DNA from: Christensenella sp. UBA767
GTDB lineage: Bacteria > Bacillota > Clostridia > Christensenellales > CAG-917
Direction: 5' to 3'
Assembly: GCA_002297185.1 (NCBI GenBank)
Contig: DBJV01000025.1
Location: forward strand, 1 to 14,886
DNA: 14,886 nucleotides
A model generated the notes under the pieces. The model saw only the letters and a list, made by a program, of their open reading frames with translations. It did not search any database and was not told the origin of the DNA. Positions 1 through 7,142 of the stretch are shown here, piece after piece. Numbering within the stretch: the first letter of the stretch is position 1; every line of letters starts with the position of its first letter. The position numbers and the translations under genes are program-made.

Positions 1-660
1 TGGTGGAAACGTCGTGCCGAGCGCAATTTCAAACTTTACGACATCGTAAGGATAGACCATTTCAGAGGATTTGCAGGCTATTACGTCATACCTGCAAAGG
101 ATACCACCGCCAAAAACGGCAAATGGCAAGAGGGCGTAGGCTATCCGCTTTTCGAGGCAATCTCGAGTGCCGTCCCCAAGGCAAAAATCATCGCCGAAGA
201 TTTGGGACACATCACCGACGACGTTCGCAAATTATTGGCAAAAACGGGCTATCCCGGCATGAAAGTCTTGCAATTTGCTTTCACCGACAGCACCAACGAG
301 TATCTTCCCAAAAACTATAAGAGCGAAAACTGCGTCGTCTATACAGGCACGCACGACAGCATGCCCACAAAGGCATGGTACGAGTCGTTGGACGAAACCA
401 CCAAAAAAGTGTTTGAAAGGGAATGCCCCTGCCGTTTTTCCCAAACACCCACCAATGCGCTTGTCTCGCTCGCACTCAACTCCAAAGCAAACCTTGCAGT
501 AATCCCACTTCAAGATTATATGGAACTTGGCGAGGAGTCTCGCATCAACATGCCCTCAACGGCTCAAGGCAACTGGACTTGGCGCGCCTCAAACCGCTTT
601 GCCACCACCGCCCTCAAATCCAAAATCCTCACCCTCACCACCAAGGCAAATCGATTATAA
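1..660 (+). CDS. malQ: 4-alpha-glucanotransferase (amylomaltase), 3' part, 5' end outside window
   Basis: This is the C-terminal 219 residues of a GH77 4-alpha-glucanotransferase, open from the first base to a TAA; the family is normally about 500 residues, so over half lies upstream. The enzyme transfers maltooligosaccharide segments between glucans in the cytoplasm during maltodextrin or glycogen use. All three catalytic carboxylates are visible, numbered from the first codon: nucleophile D19 in VRIDHFRG, acid/base E66 in IIAEDLG, and D119 in YTGTHDS, where the family more often reads GTHDN. The C-terminal signature VIPLQDYMELGEESRINMP followed by GNWTWR is typical and shows the reading frame is intact to its end. 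No hairpin terminator is evident directly after the stop; repeats begin about 40 bases downstream. Confidence 0.95.
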   Translation, partial: WWKRRAERNFKLYDIVRIDHFRGFAGYYVIPAKDTTAKNGKWQEGVGYPLFEAISSAVPKAKIIAEDLGHITDDVRKLLAKTGYPGMKVLQFAFTDSTNEYLPKNYKSENCVVYTGTHDSMPTKAWYESLDETTKKVFERECPCRFSQTPTNALVSLALNSKANLAVIPLQDYMELGEESRINMPSTAQGNWTWRASNRFATTALKSKILTLTTKANRL

Positions 661-702
661 CCAACAGTATAAACAACCCAACACATTCCAAAAACTCCTT
701 AT

Positions 703-740
703 GTCATTCAGAGGAGCAACAGGGTTGCGACGTGAGAATC
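703..740 (+). repeat. Dispersed intergenic repeat, copy 1 (CATT..GAGGAG..GCGACGTG type)
   Basis: A 38-base segment beginning GTCATTCAGAGGAGC and ending GCGACGTGAGAATC. It matches the copy at 820-851 at both ends but has about six extra bases in the middle. The shared pattern resembles an intergenic repeat of the form CATTGCGAGGAGC..GCGACGTGGCAATC that I recall from several unrelated bacterial genomes. It lies in non-coding DNA after malQ. Mobility or function cannot be judged from two copies. Confidence 0.6.
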
Positions 741-784
741 CAGCGTAGCGAAATACAAATACTCCGCATCTGAGGCAACGCCGC

Positions 785-1028
785 AATATCACGTTCGGGT
801 GTGGGTGTCCCACCTTCTTGTCATTGCGAGGAGTGTAGCGACGTGGGAATCAAGGCGACAGCCGCACTTTCTAAATATTCCACAACTGCGCCGATGGCGC
901 AATATCACTTTTGGCGTAAGACAAAAATATCACTCTCGCCTTGCGAGAATATCACTTGCGCGTAGCGCAAATATCACTCCCGAACATAAAATGTCGGGAT
1001 TATGATATTTTGTTCGCTTTTATGATAT
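785..1028. repeat. Array of different small hairpins joined by a constant AATATCAC linker
   Basis: The octamer AATATCAC occurs at 785-792, 901-908, 926-933, 948-955 and 970-977; the last four start 25, 22 and 22 bases apart. Between the octamers lie short hairpins whose sequences differ but whose pairing is kept: TGCGCC/GGCGCA (887-892 with 896-901), TTTTG/CAAAA (909-913 with 922-926), TCTCGC/GCGAGA (934-939 with 943-948), TTGCGC/GCGCAA (956-961 with 965-970), and TCCCGA plus CAT with ATG plus TCGGGA (978-999, one bulged A). The right side continues with the linker in inverted form, TGATATT at 1003-1009 and TGATAT at 1023-1028. Changed stems with conserved pairing and a constant linker argue for a repeat family selected or copied as folded DNA or RNA. 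No open reading frame of interest crosses it. Confidence 0.75.
820..851 (+). repeat. Dispersed intergenic repeat, copy 2 (CATT..GAGGAG..GCGACGTG type)
   Basis: A 32-base segment beginning GTCATTGCGAGGAG and ending GCGACGTGGGAATC, a diverged second copy of the repeat at 703-740 in the same orientation. It sits between the first AATATCAC linker (785-792) and the rest of the hairpin array (887 onward), as though one repeat family had inserted into the other. Confidence 0.6.
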
Positions 1029-1043
1029 GGCATATCCCAAAAA

Positions 1044-1129
1044 TGACATAATTTAGCCCCAAAATTAACATAATTTTTGTGCATTTTTGCGCGTTTTTTA
1101 TGTCAAAAATCGTGCGTTTTTTGACATAA
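1044..1129. promoter_or_regulatory. TGACATAA motif cluster with 12-bp inverted repeat upstream of dapB
   Basis: TGACATAA occurs at 1044-1051, a one-mismatch form TAACATAA at 1066-1073 (22 bases on), an inverted copy within 1098-1109 and a direct copy within 1118-1129. The last two form a perfect 12-bp inverted repeat, TTATGTCAAAAA (1098-1109) with TTTTTGACATAA (1118-1129), separated by 8 bases. It ends 59 bases before the dapB start, so it could be an operator for dapB or the flank of the adjacent repeat array. TTGACA at 1121-1126 lies inside the right arm, but no well-spaced -10 box follows it, so I do not call a promoter here. Confidence 0.45.
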
Positions 1130-1188
1130 TGCGTGCAATCTTTTGCTTGTTTTTCATATATTTTATTTCTCCAATATACACTTATATT

Positions 1189-2139
1189 ATGAGAATTGCA
1201 TTGTGCGGCGCGCTCGGGAAAATGGGCAGAGAGGTTTTTGATTATTGCCAAGACACCAAAGATATCGACGTCGTTTTGTTTGTGGATAAACTCTTTGACG
1301 GCACGATTTTGCAGGCGAAAACGCCTCAAAAACAACGCCTTTCGGATGCGAAAAATTATGTCAATTTTTATGACAAAAATTTTGCTTTTGACTGCTCCAA
1401 AAACGGTATCGAAACGGTCTGTAACATCGACGACGCCCAATGCGATTTTGATGCGATTATCGATTTTTCCTCGCATAATGCCACCATTTCCATACTAAAA
1501 ACGGCGATTGTGCGCAGATGCTCCGTCGTCCTCGCAACCACGGGACATACGGAAGTGGAGAAAAAATATATCGAATACGCCTCTCAATTTATTCCTCTTT
1601 TTTATGCCAACAATATGTCACTCGGCATCGCCGTTTTAGCCAAATGTATCAAAGAAACATTGTCCGTTTTTAACCGCTCAAACACTATTTCCGACGGTGT
1701 ATGCCGTACGGACAATAATGAATTAAAACGGTTAGATGCTCAAAATTTTGAAAAATCCGAGCAGTTAGATGCCGAAAATCGCGATAATTTCAAGGGGATA
1801 GACGTTGAAATTATCGAAACACACCATACCCAAAAAGCGGACGTTCCGTCGGGAACTGCGCTTATGCTTGCAGCGGCAGTAAAGAACTCAATCGGCGGTC
1901 AAATCGTGGTCGGCAGGCACGAAAACGGCAAGAAAAAAGAGGGCGATATCGGCGTCCATTCGCTCAGAATGGGCAGCGTTTTCGGTCAACACGAAGTGCG
2001 AATAAACACGAGCGAAGAAGTGATGACTTTCACCCACGAGGCACTCTCTCGCAAAGTGTATGCAAAGGGCGCAATCGAGGCGGTTAGATATCTCAAAAGT
2101 CAATCCGCAGGACTATATGGAATAGACGATTTGTTGTGA
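1189..2139 (+). CDS. dapB: 4-hydroxy-tetrahydrodipicolinate reductase
   Basis: A 316-residue DapB, the NAD(P)H-dependent cytoplasmic reductase that makes tetrahydrodipicolinate for lysine and diaminopimelate. Recognisable parts: dinucleotide-binding GALGKMG (residues 7-13), IDFSSHNA (91-98), ATTGH (116-120), YANNMSLGI (139-147), the catalytic E-HH-K segment with SGTA (H212, H213, K216, S221-A224), and C-terminal HEALSRKVYAKGA. The start was placed at ATG 1189 because the nucleotide-binding strand MRIALCGALG begins there; the frame stays open upstream to 1087 but that part is not DapB-like. No clear Shine-Dalgarno precedes it. The family is usually 250-270 residues. The excess is partly before residue 91 and mainly a charged insertion at about 162-203, containing an imperfect 33-base duplication (GTTAGATGC at 1731 and 1764). 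No other dap gene is adjacent. Confidence 0.93.
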   Translation: MRIALCGALGKMGREVFDYCQDTKDIDVVLFVDKLFDGTILQAKTPQKQRLSDAKNYVNFYDKNFAFDCSKNGIETVCNIDDAQCDFDAIIDFSSHNATISILKTAIVRRCSVVLATTGHTEVEKKYIEYASQFIPLFYANNMSLGIAVLAKCIKETLSVFNRSNTISDGVCRTDNNELKRLDAQNFEKSEQLDAENRDNFKGIDVEIIETHHTQKADVPSGTALMLAAAVKNSIGGQIVVGRHENGKKKEGDIGVHSLRMGSVFGQHEVRINTSEEVMTFTHEALSRKVYAKGAIEAVRYLKSQSAGLYGIDDLL

Positions 2140-2393
2140 CGATTTGCCGTGTGCAATTCGCTTTCTAAACACCTATTTATAGTGATACGTTTTTCAAATA
2201 TTTAATCTGCAAATAGTTTATAAAAACTATATCGCAGAAGGCACGGATTTATAGAATAGAAGTGTTTTCTAAATAACAATTATATGAGTTAAAATTTTCG
2301 ATTTCAACTACTTATAGACGGTCGTTTGCAAGTTTTATATTTGATTTTACATATTTTTCCACAATCTAACCCACAATAAATACGAGGTGGAAT

Positions 2394-2840
2394 ATGAAAA
2401 AGATAATAAAAATAGTAGGTCTCGCAGTTTTATTTTTCGCAATATTTAACGTGGTTTGTGGCGTTTCAACGTCAACAAATCAACGTGATATAGGCAAAGC
2501 ATTCAGCGTGTTCGATATGGTTTCACCGAAGGTGATTGAGTTCTATGAAACCGAGATCGCAGGCGAAAAAGTGGTATCTAACAAGAGCGAAAAGCAGATT
2601 GAAAACATTGCTCAAAAGTATTCTATATCCGACAAAAAAGCGCAAGGCGTACTCCTTATATACGACTTTTGCAAGCGCACGGGCGGTGGAATCGATTTCC
2701 CAACAATCGCAAAAATGAGCGACGGCAAAATAATCGCCCTTGCCAAAGAGCGTGGCAGGGTGTATGAACAGTCTATTTCCGAGGAAAAGAAAGCCGATTT
2801 GAAACGCAAATCCAAAGAAATCTTTGGAATAAGTTTTTAA
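2394..2840 (+). CDS. Small membrane-anchored or exported protein, function unknown
   Basis: A 148-residue protein I do not recognise. It opens MKKIIKIVG followed by a hydrophobic stretch to about residue 23, like a signal peptide or single membrane anchor. C22 follows NVV, a poor lipobox, so a lipoprotein is possible but not supported. The rest is hydrophilic, lysine/glutamate-rich and probably helical, with a small glycine patch (TGGGID) in the middle and a strongly charged C-terminal helix (SEEKKADLKRKSKEIFG). It would lie outside the membrane if the N-terminus is a signal. GAGGTGG at 2384-2390 is a good ribosome binding site, slightly close to the ATG. It stands alone between dapB and the transketolase genes with over 200 bases free on each side, so context gives no role. 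Confidence 0.75.
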   Translation: MKKIIKIVGLAVLFFAIFNVVCGVSTSTNQRDIGKAFSVFDMVSPKVIEFYETEIAGEKVVSNKSEKQIENIAQKYSISDKKAQGVLLIYDFCKRTGGGIDFPTIAKMSDGKIIALAKERGRVYEQSISEEKKADLKRKSKEIFGISF

Positions 2841-2844
2841 TAGT

Positions 2845-2979
2845 AAATCTCAAATAAACCGCGTTAGAATCAGCAAATCATCCGGTTAGAAATTGCAAAT
2901 CAGCCCTGTTAGAAACTGCAAAAATCAACGATAACGAGAAGAAATAAACCTCAAAAACAACGAGGTTTATTTGAGATTT
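2845..2979. repeat. 135-bp element bounded by 16-bp inverted repeats, with three internal direct repeats
   Basis: The ends form a perfect 16-bp inverted repeat: arm A at 2845-2860 (AAATCTCAAATAAACC) and its complement at 2964-2979. Inside are three direct repeats beginning GTTAGAA and containing TGCAAA, at 2863, 2885 and 2908 (spacing 22 and 23). A second arm B at 2942-2952 (AAATAAACCTC) pairs perfectly over 11 bp with 2962-2972, using mostly the same right-hand bases as arm A. The right arm can therefore pair with A or B but not both. The inner hairpin is followed by a short T run at 2977-2981 and may act as a weak terminator for the gene at 2394. The rest of the gene-free stretch to 3191 holds an eight-G run (3052-3059) and the promoter below. 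Confidence 0.6.
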
Positions 2980-3141
2980 TTCGAGGCGTTGAGTGGTTGT
3001 TTTGTGAATTGCAAAACGACTAATTGTAGGTTGTAAAGATATAGTAATATCGGGGGGGGAGGCGGTTTAGGGCTAAACGGAAAAGTTTTTCAATATTGTG
3101 TAGAATACGTTTATGCAATATAAAACAAGTGTCAAAATCTC

Positions 3142-3185
3142 TTGAAATAAAACATAGTAAATGATATACTAATTTTATTAGGAGG
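3142..3185 (+). promoter_or_regulatory. Promoter and ribosome binding site of the transketolase genes
   Basis: TTGAAA at 3142-3147, a 17-base spacer and TATACT at 3165-3170 make a near-consensus vegetative promoter, with transcription expected to start near 3177. AGGAGG at 3180-3185 then lies six bases before the ATG at 3192, so the 5' leader is very short and leaves no room for a riboswitch. Confidence 0.8.
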
Positions 3186-3191
3186 CGTAGT

Positions 3192-4013
3192 ATGGATTCT
3201 ACACAAAAAGAGTTTTTGACCGCTAAGGCAAGACAACTGCGCAACGACGCGATAGAGACCATCGGCAGATTCGGCTCGGGGCATATCGGCGGTGCGATGT
3301 CGGTTATGGACGCTTTGACGGTCATTTATTATGCAAAGGCGAATATCGATCCTCAAAATCCCAAAAAGCAAGACAGAGACAGAGTGATCATGTCCAAAGG
3401 ACATGCAGGTCCTGCGATGTACGCCGTGCTTGCAGACAAGGGATATTTCCCCAAAGAGTGGCTTGCAACCCTCAATCAAAACGGAACTCGACTTCCTTCG
3501 CATTGCGATATGGTCAAAACGCCGGGCATCGATATGACGGCAGGCTCGCTGGGACAAGGTTTGTCTTGCGCCGTCGGTATGGCTCTCGGGTGCAAAATGG
3601 ACAAGAATCCTGCCACGATTTATTGCTTTATAGGCGACGGAGAAAGCCAAGAAGGGCAAATCTGGGAGGCGACGATGTTTGCAGGATCTCACAAACTTGA
3701 CAATCTTATCGTACTTCTCGACTACAACAAAATGCAGCTTGACGGCGCGGTTGCGGACATCAACGACATCGCACCCGTCGAGGATAAATGGAAATCGTTT
3801 GGATTTTACGTGCAAAGCATAGACGGACACGATATCGAGGCGATATCCGACGCAATAGATAACGCAAAAGCGCAAAACGAAAAGCCGAGTATGATCGTTC
3901 TCAACACAATCAAAGGCAAGGGCGCATCCTTTGCGGAAAGTGCGGCGAACTGCCACAGTATGAGCATTAGCGAAGAGATGTGGAGAAAAGAGACGGGGAG
4001 GTATGCACAATGA
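3192..4013 (+). CDS. tkt: Transketolase, N-terminal (thiamine diphosphate-binding) subunit
   Basis: A 273-residue protein corresponding to the first half of a full-length transketolase. With the next gene it forms the split enzyme that moves two-carbon ketol units between sugar phosphates in the non-oxidative pentose phosphate pathway. Visible signatures: GSGHIGG (28-34), SKGHAGPA (68-75), TAGSLGQGL (116-124), and the thiamine diphosphate/metal motif beginning GDGESQEGQ (148-156) and ending near N179. The start is fixed by AGGAGG six bases upstream. Its TGA overlaps the ATG of the following gene (ATGA, 4010-4013), implying translational coupling and equal production of the subunits. A DXS-like enzyme is less likely because both halves match transketolase motifs. 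Confidence 0.95.
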   Translation: MDSTQKEFLTAKARQLRNDAIETIGRFGSGHIGGAMSVMDALTVIYYAKANIDPQNPKKQDRDRVIMSKGHAGPAMYAVLADKGYFPKEWLATLNQNGTRLPSHCDMVKTPGIDMTAGSLGQGLSCAVGMALGCKMDKNPATIYCFIGDGESQEGQIWEATMFAGSHKLDNLIVLLDYNKMQLDGAVADINDIAPVEDKWKSFGFYVQSIDGHDIEAISDAIDNAKAQNEKPSMIVLNTIKGKGASFAESAANCHSMSISEEMWRKETGRYAQ

Positions 4014-4951
4014 CTGACGATAGAGAATTGAGACAGACTCTTGCAAACGCACTTGTCGAAAAGGCAAAAGACGACGATCGCATAGTAGTTCTTGAGGCAG
4101 ACCTTATGAGCTGCCACGCAACCAAAGTGTTCAAAGCGGCGTATCCCGATAGATTTGTAAACGTGGGTATTGCAGAGCAAAATATGATAGGCATTGCGGC
4201 AGGCTTGTCGGCAATGGGCAAAATCCCGTTTGCATACAGTTTCGGTCCGTTTGCAACTCGCAGATGCTACGACCAAATCTTTATTTCCGTAGCCTACGCC
4301 CATCAAAACGTAAAAATCGTGGGCAGCGATCCCGGCGTAACCGCAGAGTACAACGGCGGCACGCATATGCCGTTTGAAGATATGGCTCTTATGCGCGCTA
4401 TTCCGCATATGGTATGCTTTGAGCCGACGGATGCGACGATGCTTGAAAAGGCGGTGGGGCAAATAATCGATCACGAAGGCGCGGTGTATATTCGTATGCA
4501 ACGCAAAAAGCCCGAAAAGGTGTATGACGATACCCTCGATTTCAAACTCGGAAAAGCAATCAGAATTAAGGACGGCAAAGACGTAACGCTCATTGCAAGC
4601 GGTATCGAAGTGGCAAGAGCAATCGAGGCGGCGGAAATCCTTGGGCAAGAAGGCATAGGCGCAAGAGTGGTGAATATCCACACTTGGAAACCTATCGACG
4701 AGGAAGAAATAATCGCTTGCGCAAAGGAAACGGGCGCAATCGTGACTTGCGAAAACCATAACGTTATAAACGGTCTTGGCAGCGCAGTCGCCGAAGTGCT
4801 TGTGCAAAATCACCCCGTGCCTATGAGAATGGTGGGCGTGAAAGACGAGTTTGGACAAGTGGGCAAAAATGCATATCTCAGCGAAGTGTATCATCTCACC
4901 ACGCAAGACATCGTTGAAAACGCAAAAGCGGTTCTTGCTCAAAAACGTTAA
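4010..4951 (+). CDS. tkt: Transketolase, C-terminal (pyrimidine-binding) subunit
   Basis: A 313-residue partner of the preceding gene, carrying the pyrimidine-binding and C-terminal domains of transketolase. The motif FVNVGIAEQNM (49-59) contains the glutamate (E56) that activates thiamine diphosphate in this family, followed by YSFGPFATRRCYDQI (76-90) and VGSDPGVTAEYNGGTH (104-119). The C-terminal half has the alternating beta-alpha pattern of the transketolase C domain, including ITLIASGIE-like and VTCENHN segments. The start at 4010 was chosen over an in-frame ATG at 3980 because GGGGAGG (3995-4001) is spaced eight bases from it and it gives the ATGA overlap common to coupled genes. A strong terminator follows 24 bases after the stop. 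Confidence 0.95.
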   Translation: MTDDRELRQTLANALVEKAKDDDRIVVLEADLMSCHATKVFKAAYPDRFVNVGIAEQNMIGIAAGLSAMGKIPFAYSFGPFATRRCYDQIFISVAYAHQNVKIVGSDPGVTAEYNGGTHMPFEDMALMRAIPHMVCFEPTDATMLEKAVGQIIDHEGAVYIRMQRKKPEKVYDDTLDFKLGKAIRIKDGKDVTLIASGIEVARAIEAAEILGQEGIGARVVNIHTWKPIDEEEIIACAKETGAIVTCENHNVINGLGSAVAEVLVQNHPVPMRMVGVKDEFGQVGKNAYLSEVYHLTTQDIVENAKAVLAQKR

Positions 4952-4975
4952 ATGACGAAACGCATTAAATAAACG

Positions 4976-5001
4976 AAAACGACGGTTAAACCGTCGTTTT
5001 T
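4976..5001. terminator. Bidirectional intrinsic terminator between transketolase and glutamine synthetase genes
   Basis: AAAACGACGGT (4976-4986) and ACCGTCGTTTT (4990-5000) form a perfect 11-bp stem with loop TAA. T-rich sequence follows on the plus strand and, read on the minus strand, TTTTCGTTTATTT follows. It serves the convergent ends at 4951 and 5030. Confidence 0.9.
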
Positions 5002-5029
5002 GTGTTTATAAAGTGGTTATTTTGCGAAA

Positions 5030-7108
5030 TTAATGTACGGAGAACAGGATGTCGCCGTAAGAGGGATAGGGCCAATATGCCTTTGCGGTGCCGAGTTCCA
5101 TTTCGTCGCAAATCTTGCGGAGGTCTGCCATTGCGGCAAGCACTTCATCGTGATAGCAGCGTGCGCCGACGATGTTTTCGCCGAGGAAGTGCGCTTTGTC
5201 GAGAGAAGTTTTGAGGCTCTTGACTGCGCTCGTCGCTTTCTTGAGTTCGGTTGCAAGATTGGTGGCGATTGCCTTTTCTTCATCTGCCTCGACTCCGAGC
5301 GCAAGGCTTTCGTTTGCGGATTTTGCAACGTCGCCTTTATACTTGATGACGGCAGGAATGATGTCCATAGTTGCCATATCGAGCATTGTCATTGCCTCGA
5401 TGTTGAGGAGTTTGCAATAGTTTTGTGTGTAGATTTCTTGTCTTGATTTGAGTTCCGCCTCGCTGAAAACGTGTAGATGTTTGAAGAGTTCCACGTTCTT
5501 TTGCGACGTGAGCAAGGGTAGTGCGTCAACGGTGGAGGCGAGATTGAGGAGTCCTCTTCTTTGAGCCTCTTTCGTCCATTCGTCCGAATAGTTGTTGCCG
5601 TTGAAAATGATTTTGCCGTGTTCGGTCACAACTCGCTTGATAATTGCGGTTATGCCTGCGTTGACGTCCGTTGCTTTCTCGAGTTCGTCCGCAAATTGTT
5701 CGAATTGCTCCGCCATAATGGTGTTAAGCACCAAGTTGACGCTTGCAATGGATTGAGAAGAGCCGGGCATACGGAATTCAAACTTGTTGCCTGTGAATGC
5801 AAACGGGGAAGTACGGTTGCGGTCGGCGGTGTCCATCGAGAATTTGGGAAGGACATGTACGCCTATTTCAATTTCGCATTTTGCACGGCGAGAATACGTT
5901 CTGCCGTCTGCGATTGCTTGCATAATGCCCGTGAGTTCGTCGCCGAGGAACATACTCACGATTGCAGGAGGTGCCTCGTTTGCGCCGAGACGATGGTCGT
6001 TGGAGGCGTTTGCCACGACTATGCGAAGAAGGTCTTGGTGAGAATCCACGCCTGCGATGACCGCTGCGAGCATGAGCAAGAATTGCGCGTTGTCTTGCGG
6101 ACTTTTGCCCGGATCGAAAAGATTGGTGCCGTTGTCCGTGGAGAGCGACCAGTTGTTGTGCTTGCCGCTGCCGTTTACGCCGTCAAAGGGTTTTTCGTGC
6201 AAGAGGCAGGTCATATTGTGCTTGGACGCGACTTTTTTCATAATCTCCATCGTCAATTGGTTTTGGTCGGTTGCGACGTTGACGGTGGTGAAAATAGGCG
6301 CAAATTCGTGCTGGGCAGGTGCGACTTCGTTGTGTTTGGTCTTGGCGAGAATGCCGAGTTTCCAAAGTTCCTCGTCAAGTTCTTTCATATATTTGACTAC
6401 TCTCGGTTTGATTGCGCCGAAATAGTGGTCGGAAAGTTCTTGTCCTTTGGGCGGACGTGCGCCAAAGAGGGTGCGACCTGTGTAGAAGAGGTCTTTTCGC
6501 TTTTCATACACAGCCGTGTCGATGAGGAAATATTCTTGCTCGGGTCCTACGTTGACGTTGATTCTCTCCGCTTTTTTGCCGAGAAGGGAGAGAAGGCGCA
6601 AGCCTTGCTTGTTGATTGCCTCCATAGAGCGCAAGAGCGGCGTTTTTTTGTCGAGAGCGTCGCCGTTGTAGGAGCAGAACGCCGTCGGAATGCACAAAAT
6701 GCCGTCCTTGATAAAGGCGTAGGACGTGGGGTCCCATGCGGTGTATCCGCGCGCCTCGAAAGTGGAGCGCAAACCGCCCGAGGGAAAACTGGACGCATCC
6801 GGCTCGCCTTTGATGAGTTCCTTGCCGCTGAGTTCCATTATTACGCCGCCGTCTTTGGTGGGGGCGATGAAGGAATCGTGCTTTTCGGCGGTGATGCCGG
6901 TGAGCGGTTGAAACCAGTGAGTGAAGTGAGTGACGCCTTTTTCGACCGCCCACTCTTTCATCTCGTTTGCGATGATGTTTGCCATATCGCGCGAAAGAGG
7001 CAAGTCAAGCGCGCAACATCTCTTGAGTTCGCGATAAGTTTCTTTGGGCAAACGCTTGCTCATCACCTTGTCGTCGAACACCATGCTACCGTACAAATCC
7101 GACATCAT
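5030..7108 (-). CDS. glnN: Glutamine synthetase type III
   Basis: A 692-residue GSIII, which makes glutamine from glutamate, ammonia and ATP; the family is about 700 residues, against about 470 for GSI, so this is full length. Active-site segments appear in order: GPEQEYFL (188-195), HNEVAPAQHEF (259-269), NGSGKHNNWS (312-321) and NRTSPFAFTGNKFEFR (431-446), the last two being the ammonia/glutamate and ATP-phosphate regions. The C-terminal roughly 200 residues are mostly helical and end GDILFSVH, as in other GSIII enzymes. Two adjacent ATG codons open the frame; the first is taken because GGAG lies nine bases before it. It is monocistronic, with its own promoter and a terminator shared with the transketolase genes. 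No glnB, amtB or TnrA/GlnR-type gene is nearby to suggest how nitrogen status is sensed. Confidence 0.95.
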   Translation of the reverse strand: MMSDLYGSMVFDDKVMSKRLPKETYRELKRCCALDLPLSRDMANIIANEMKEWAVEKGVTHFTHWFQPLTGITAEKHDSFIAPTKDGGVIMELSGKELIKGEPDASSFPSGGLRSTFEARGYTAWDPTSYAFIKDGILCIPTAFCSYNGDALDKKTPLLRSMEAINKQGLRLLSLLGKKAERINVNVGPEQEYFLIDTAVYEKRKDLFYTGRTLFGARPPKGQELSDHYFGAIKPRVVKYMKELDEELWKLGILAKTKHNEVAPAQHEFAPIFTTVNVATDQNQLTMEIMKKVASKHNMTCLLHEKPFDGVNGSGKHNNWSLSTDNGTNLFDPGKSPQDNAQFLLMLAAVIAGVDSHQDLLRIVVANASNDHRLGANEAPPAIVSMFLGDELTGIMQAIADGRTYSRRAKCEIEIGVHVLPKFSMDTADRNRTSPFAFTGNKFEFRMPGSSQSIASVNLVLNTIMAEQFEQFADELEKATDVNAGITAIIKRVVTEHGKIIFNGNNYSDEWTKEAQRRGLLNLASTVDALPLLTSQKNVELFKHLHVFSEAELKSRQEIYTQNYCKLLNIEAMTMLDMATMDIIPAVIKYKGDVAKSANESLALGVEADEEKAIATNLATELKKATSAVKSLKTSLDKAHFLGENIVGARCYHDEVLAAMADLRKICDEMELGTAKAYWPYPSYGDILFSVH

Positions 7109-7142
7109 ATCAGTATTCTCCGAAAAATTTATTATAGTGCCT

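Noticed and set aside
901..977. Regularly spaced AATATCAC as a CRISPR array
   Set aside because: The constant unit is only 8 bases, the variable parts are palindromic and 13-18 bases long, and no cas gene is present.
1087..1188. Upstream extension of dapB to an earlier start
   Set aside because: The extra 34 residues come from the inverted repeat and A+T-rich DNA; the Rossmann strand starts at the Met encoded at 1189.
2213..2230. ATAGTTT/AAACTAT hairpin as the dapB terminator
   Set aside because: Short A+T-only stem with no T tract after it.
2863..2930. Three GTTAGAA..TGCAAA units as a CRISPR or integron attC set
   Set aside because: Units follow each other without spacers, and the GTTAGAA core does not fit the GTTRRRY core site; no integrase is near.
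3806..4942. 378-codon open frame on the minus strand
   Set aside because: Antisense to the split transketolase genes and without any recognisable feature.
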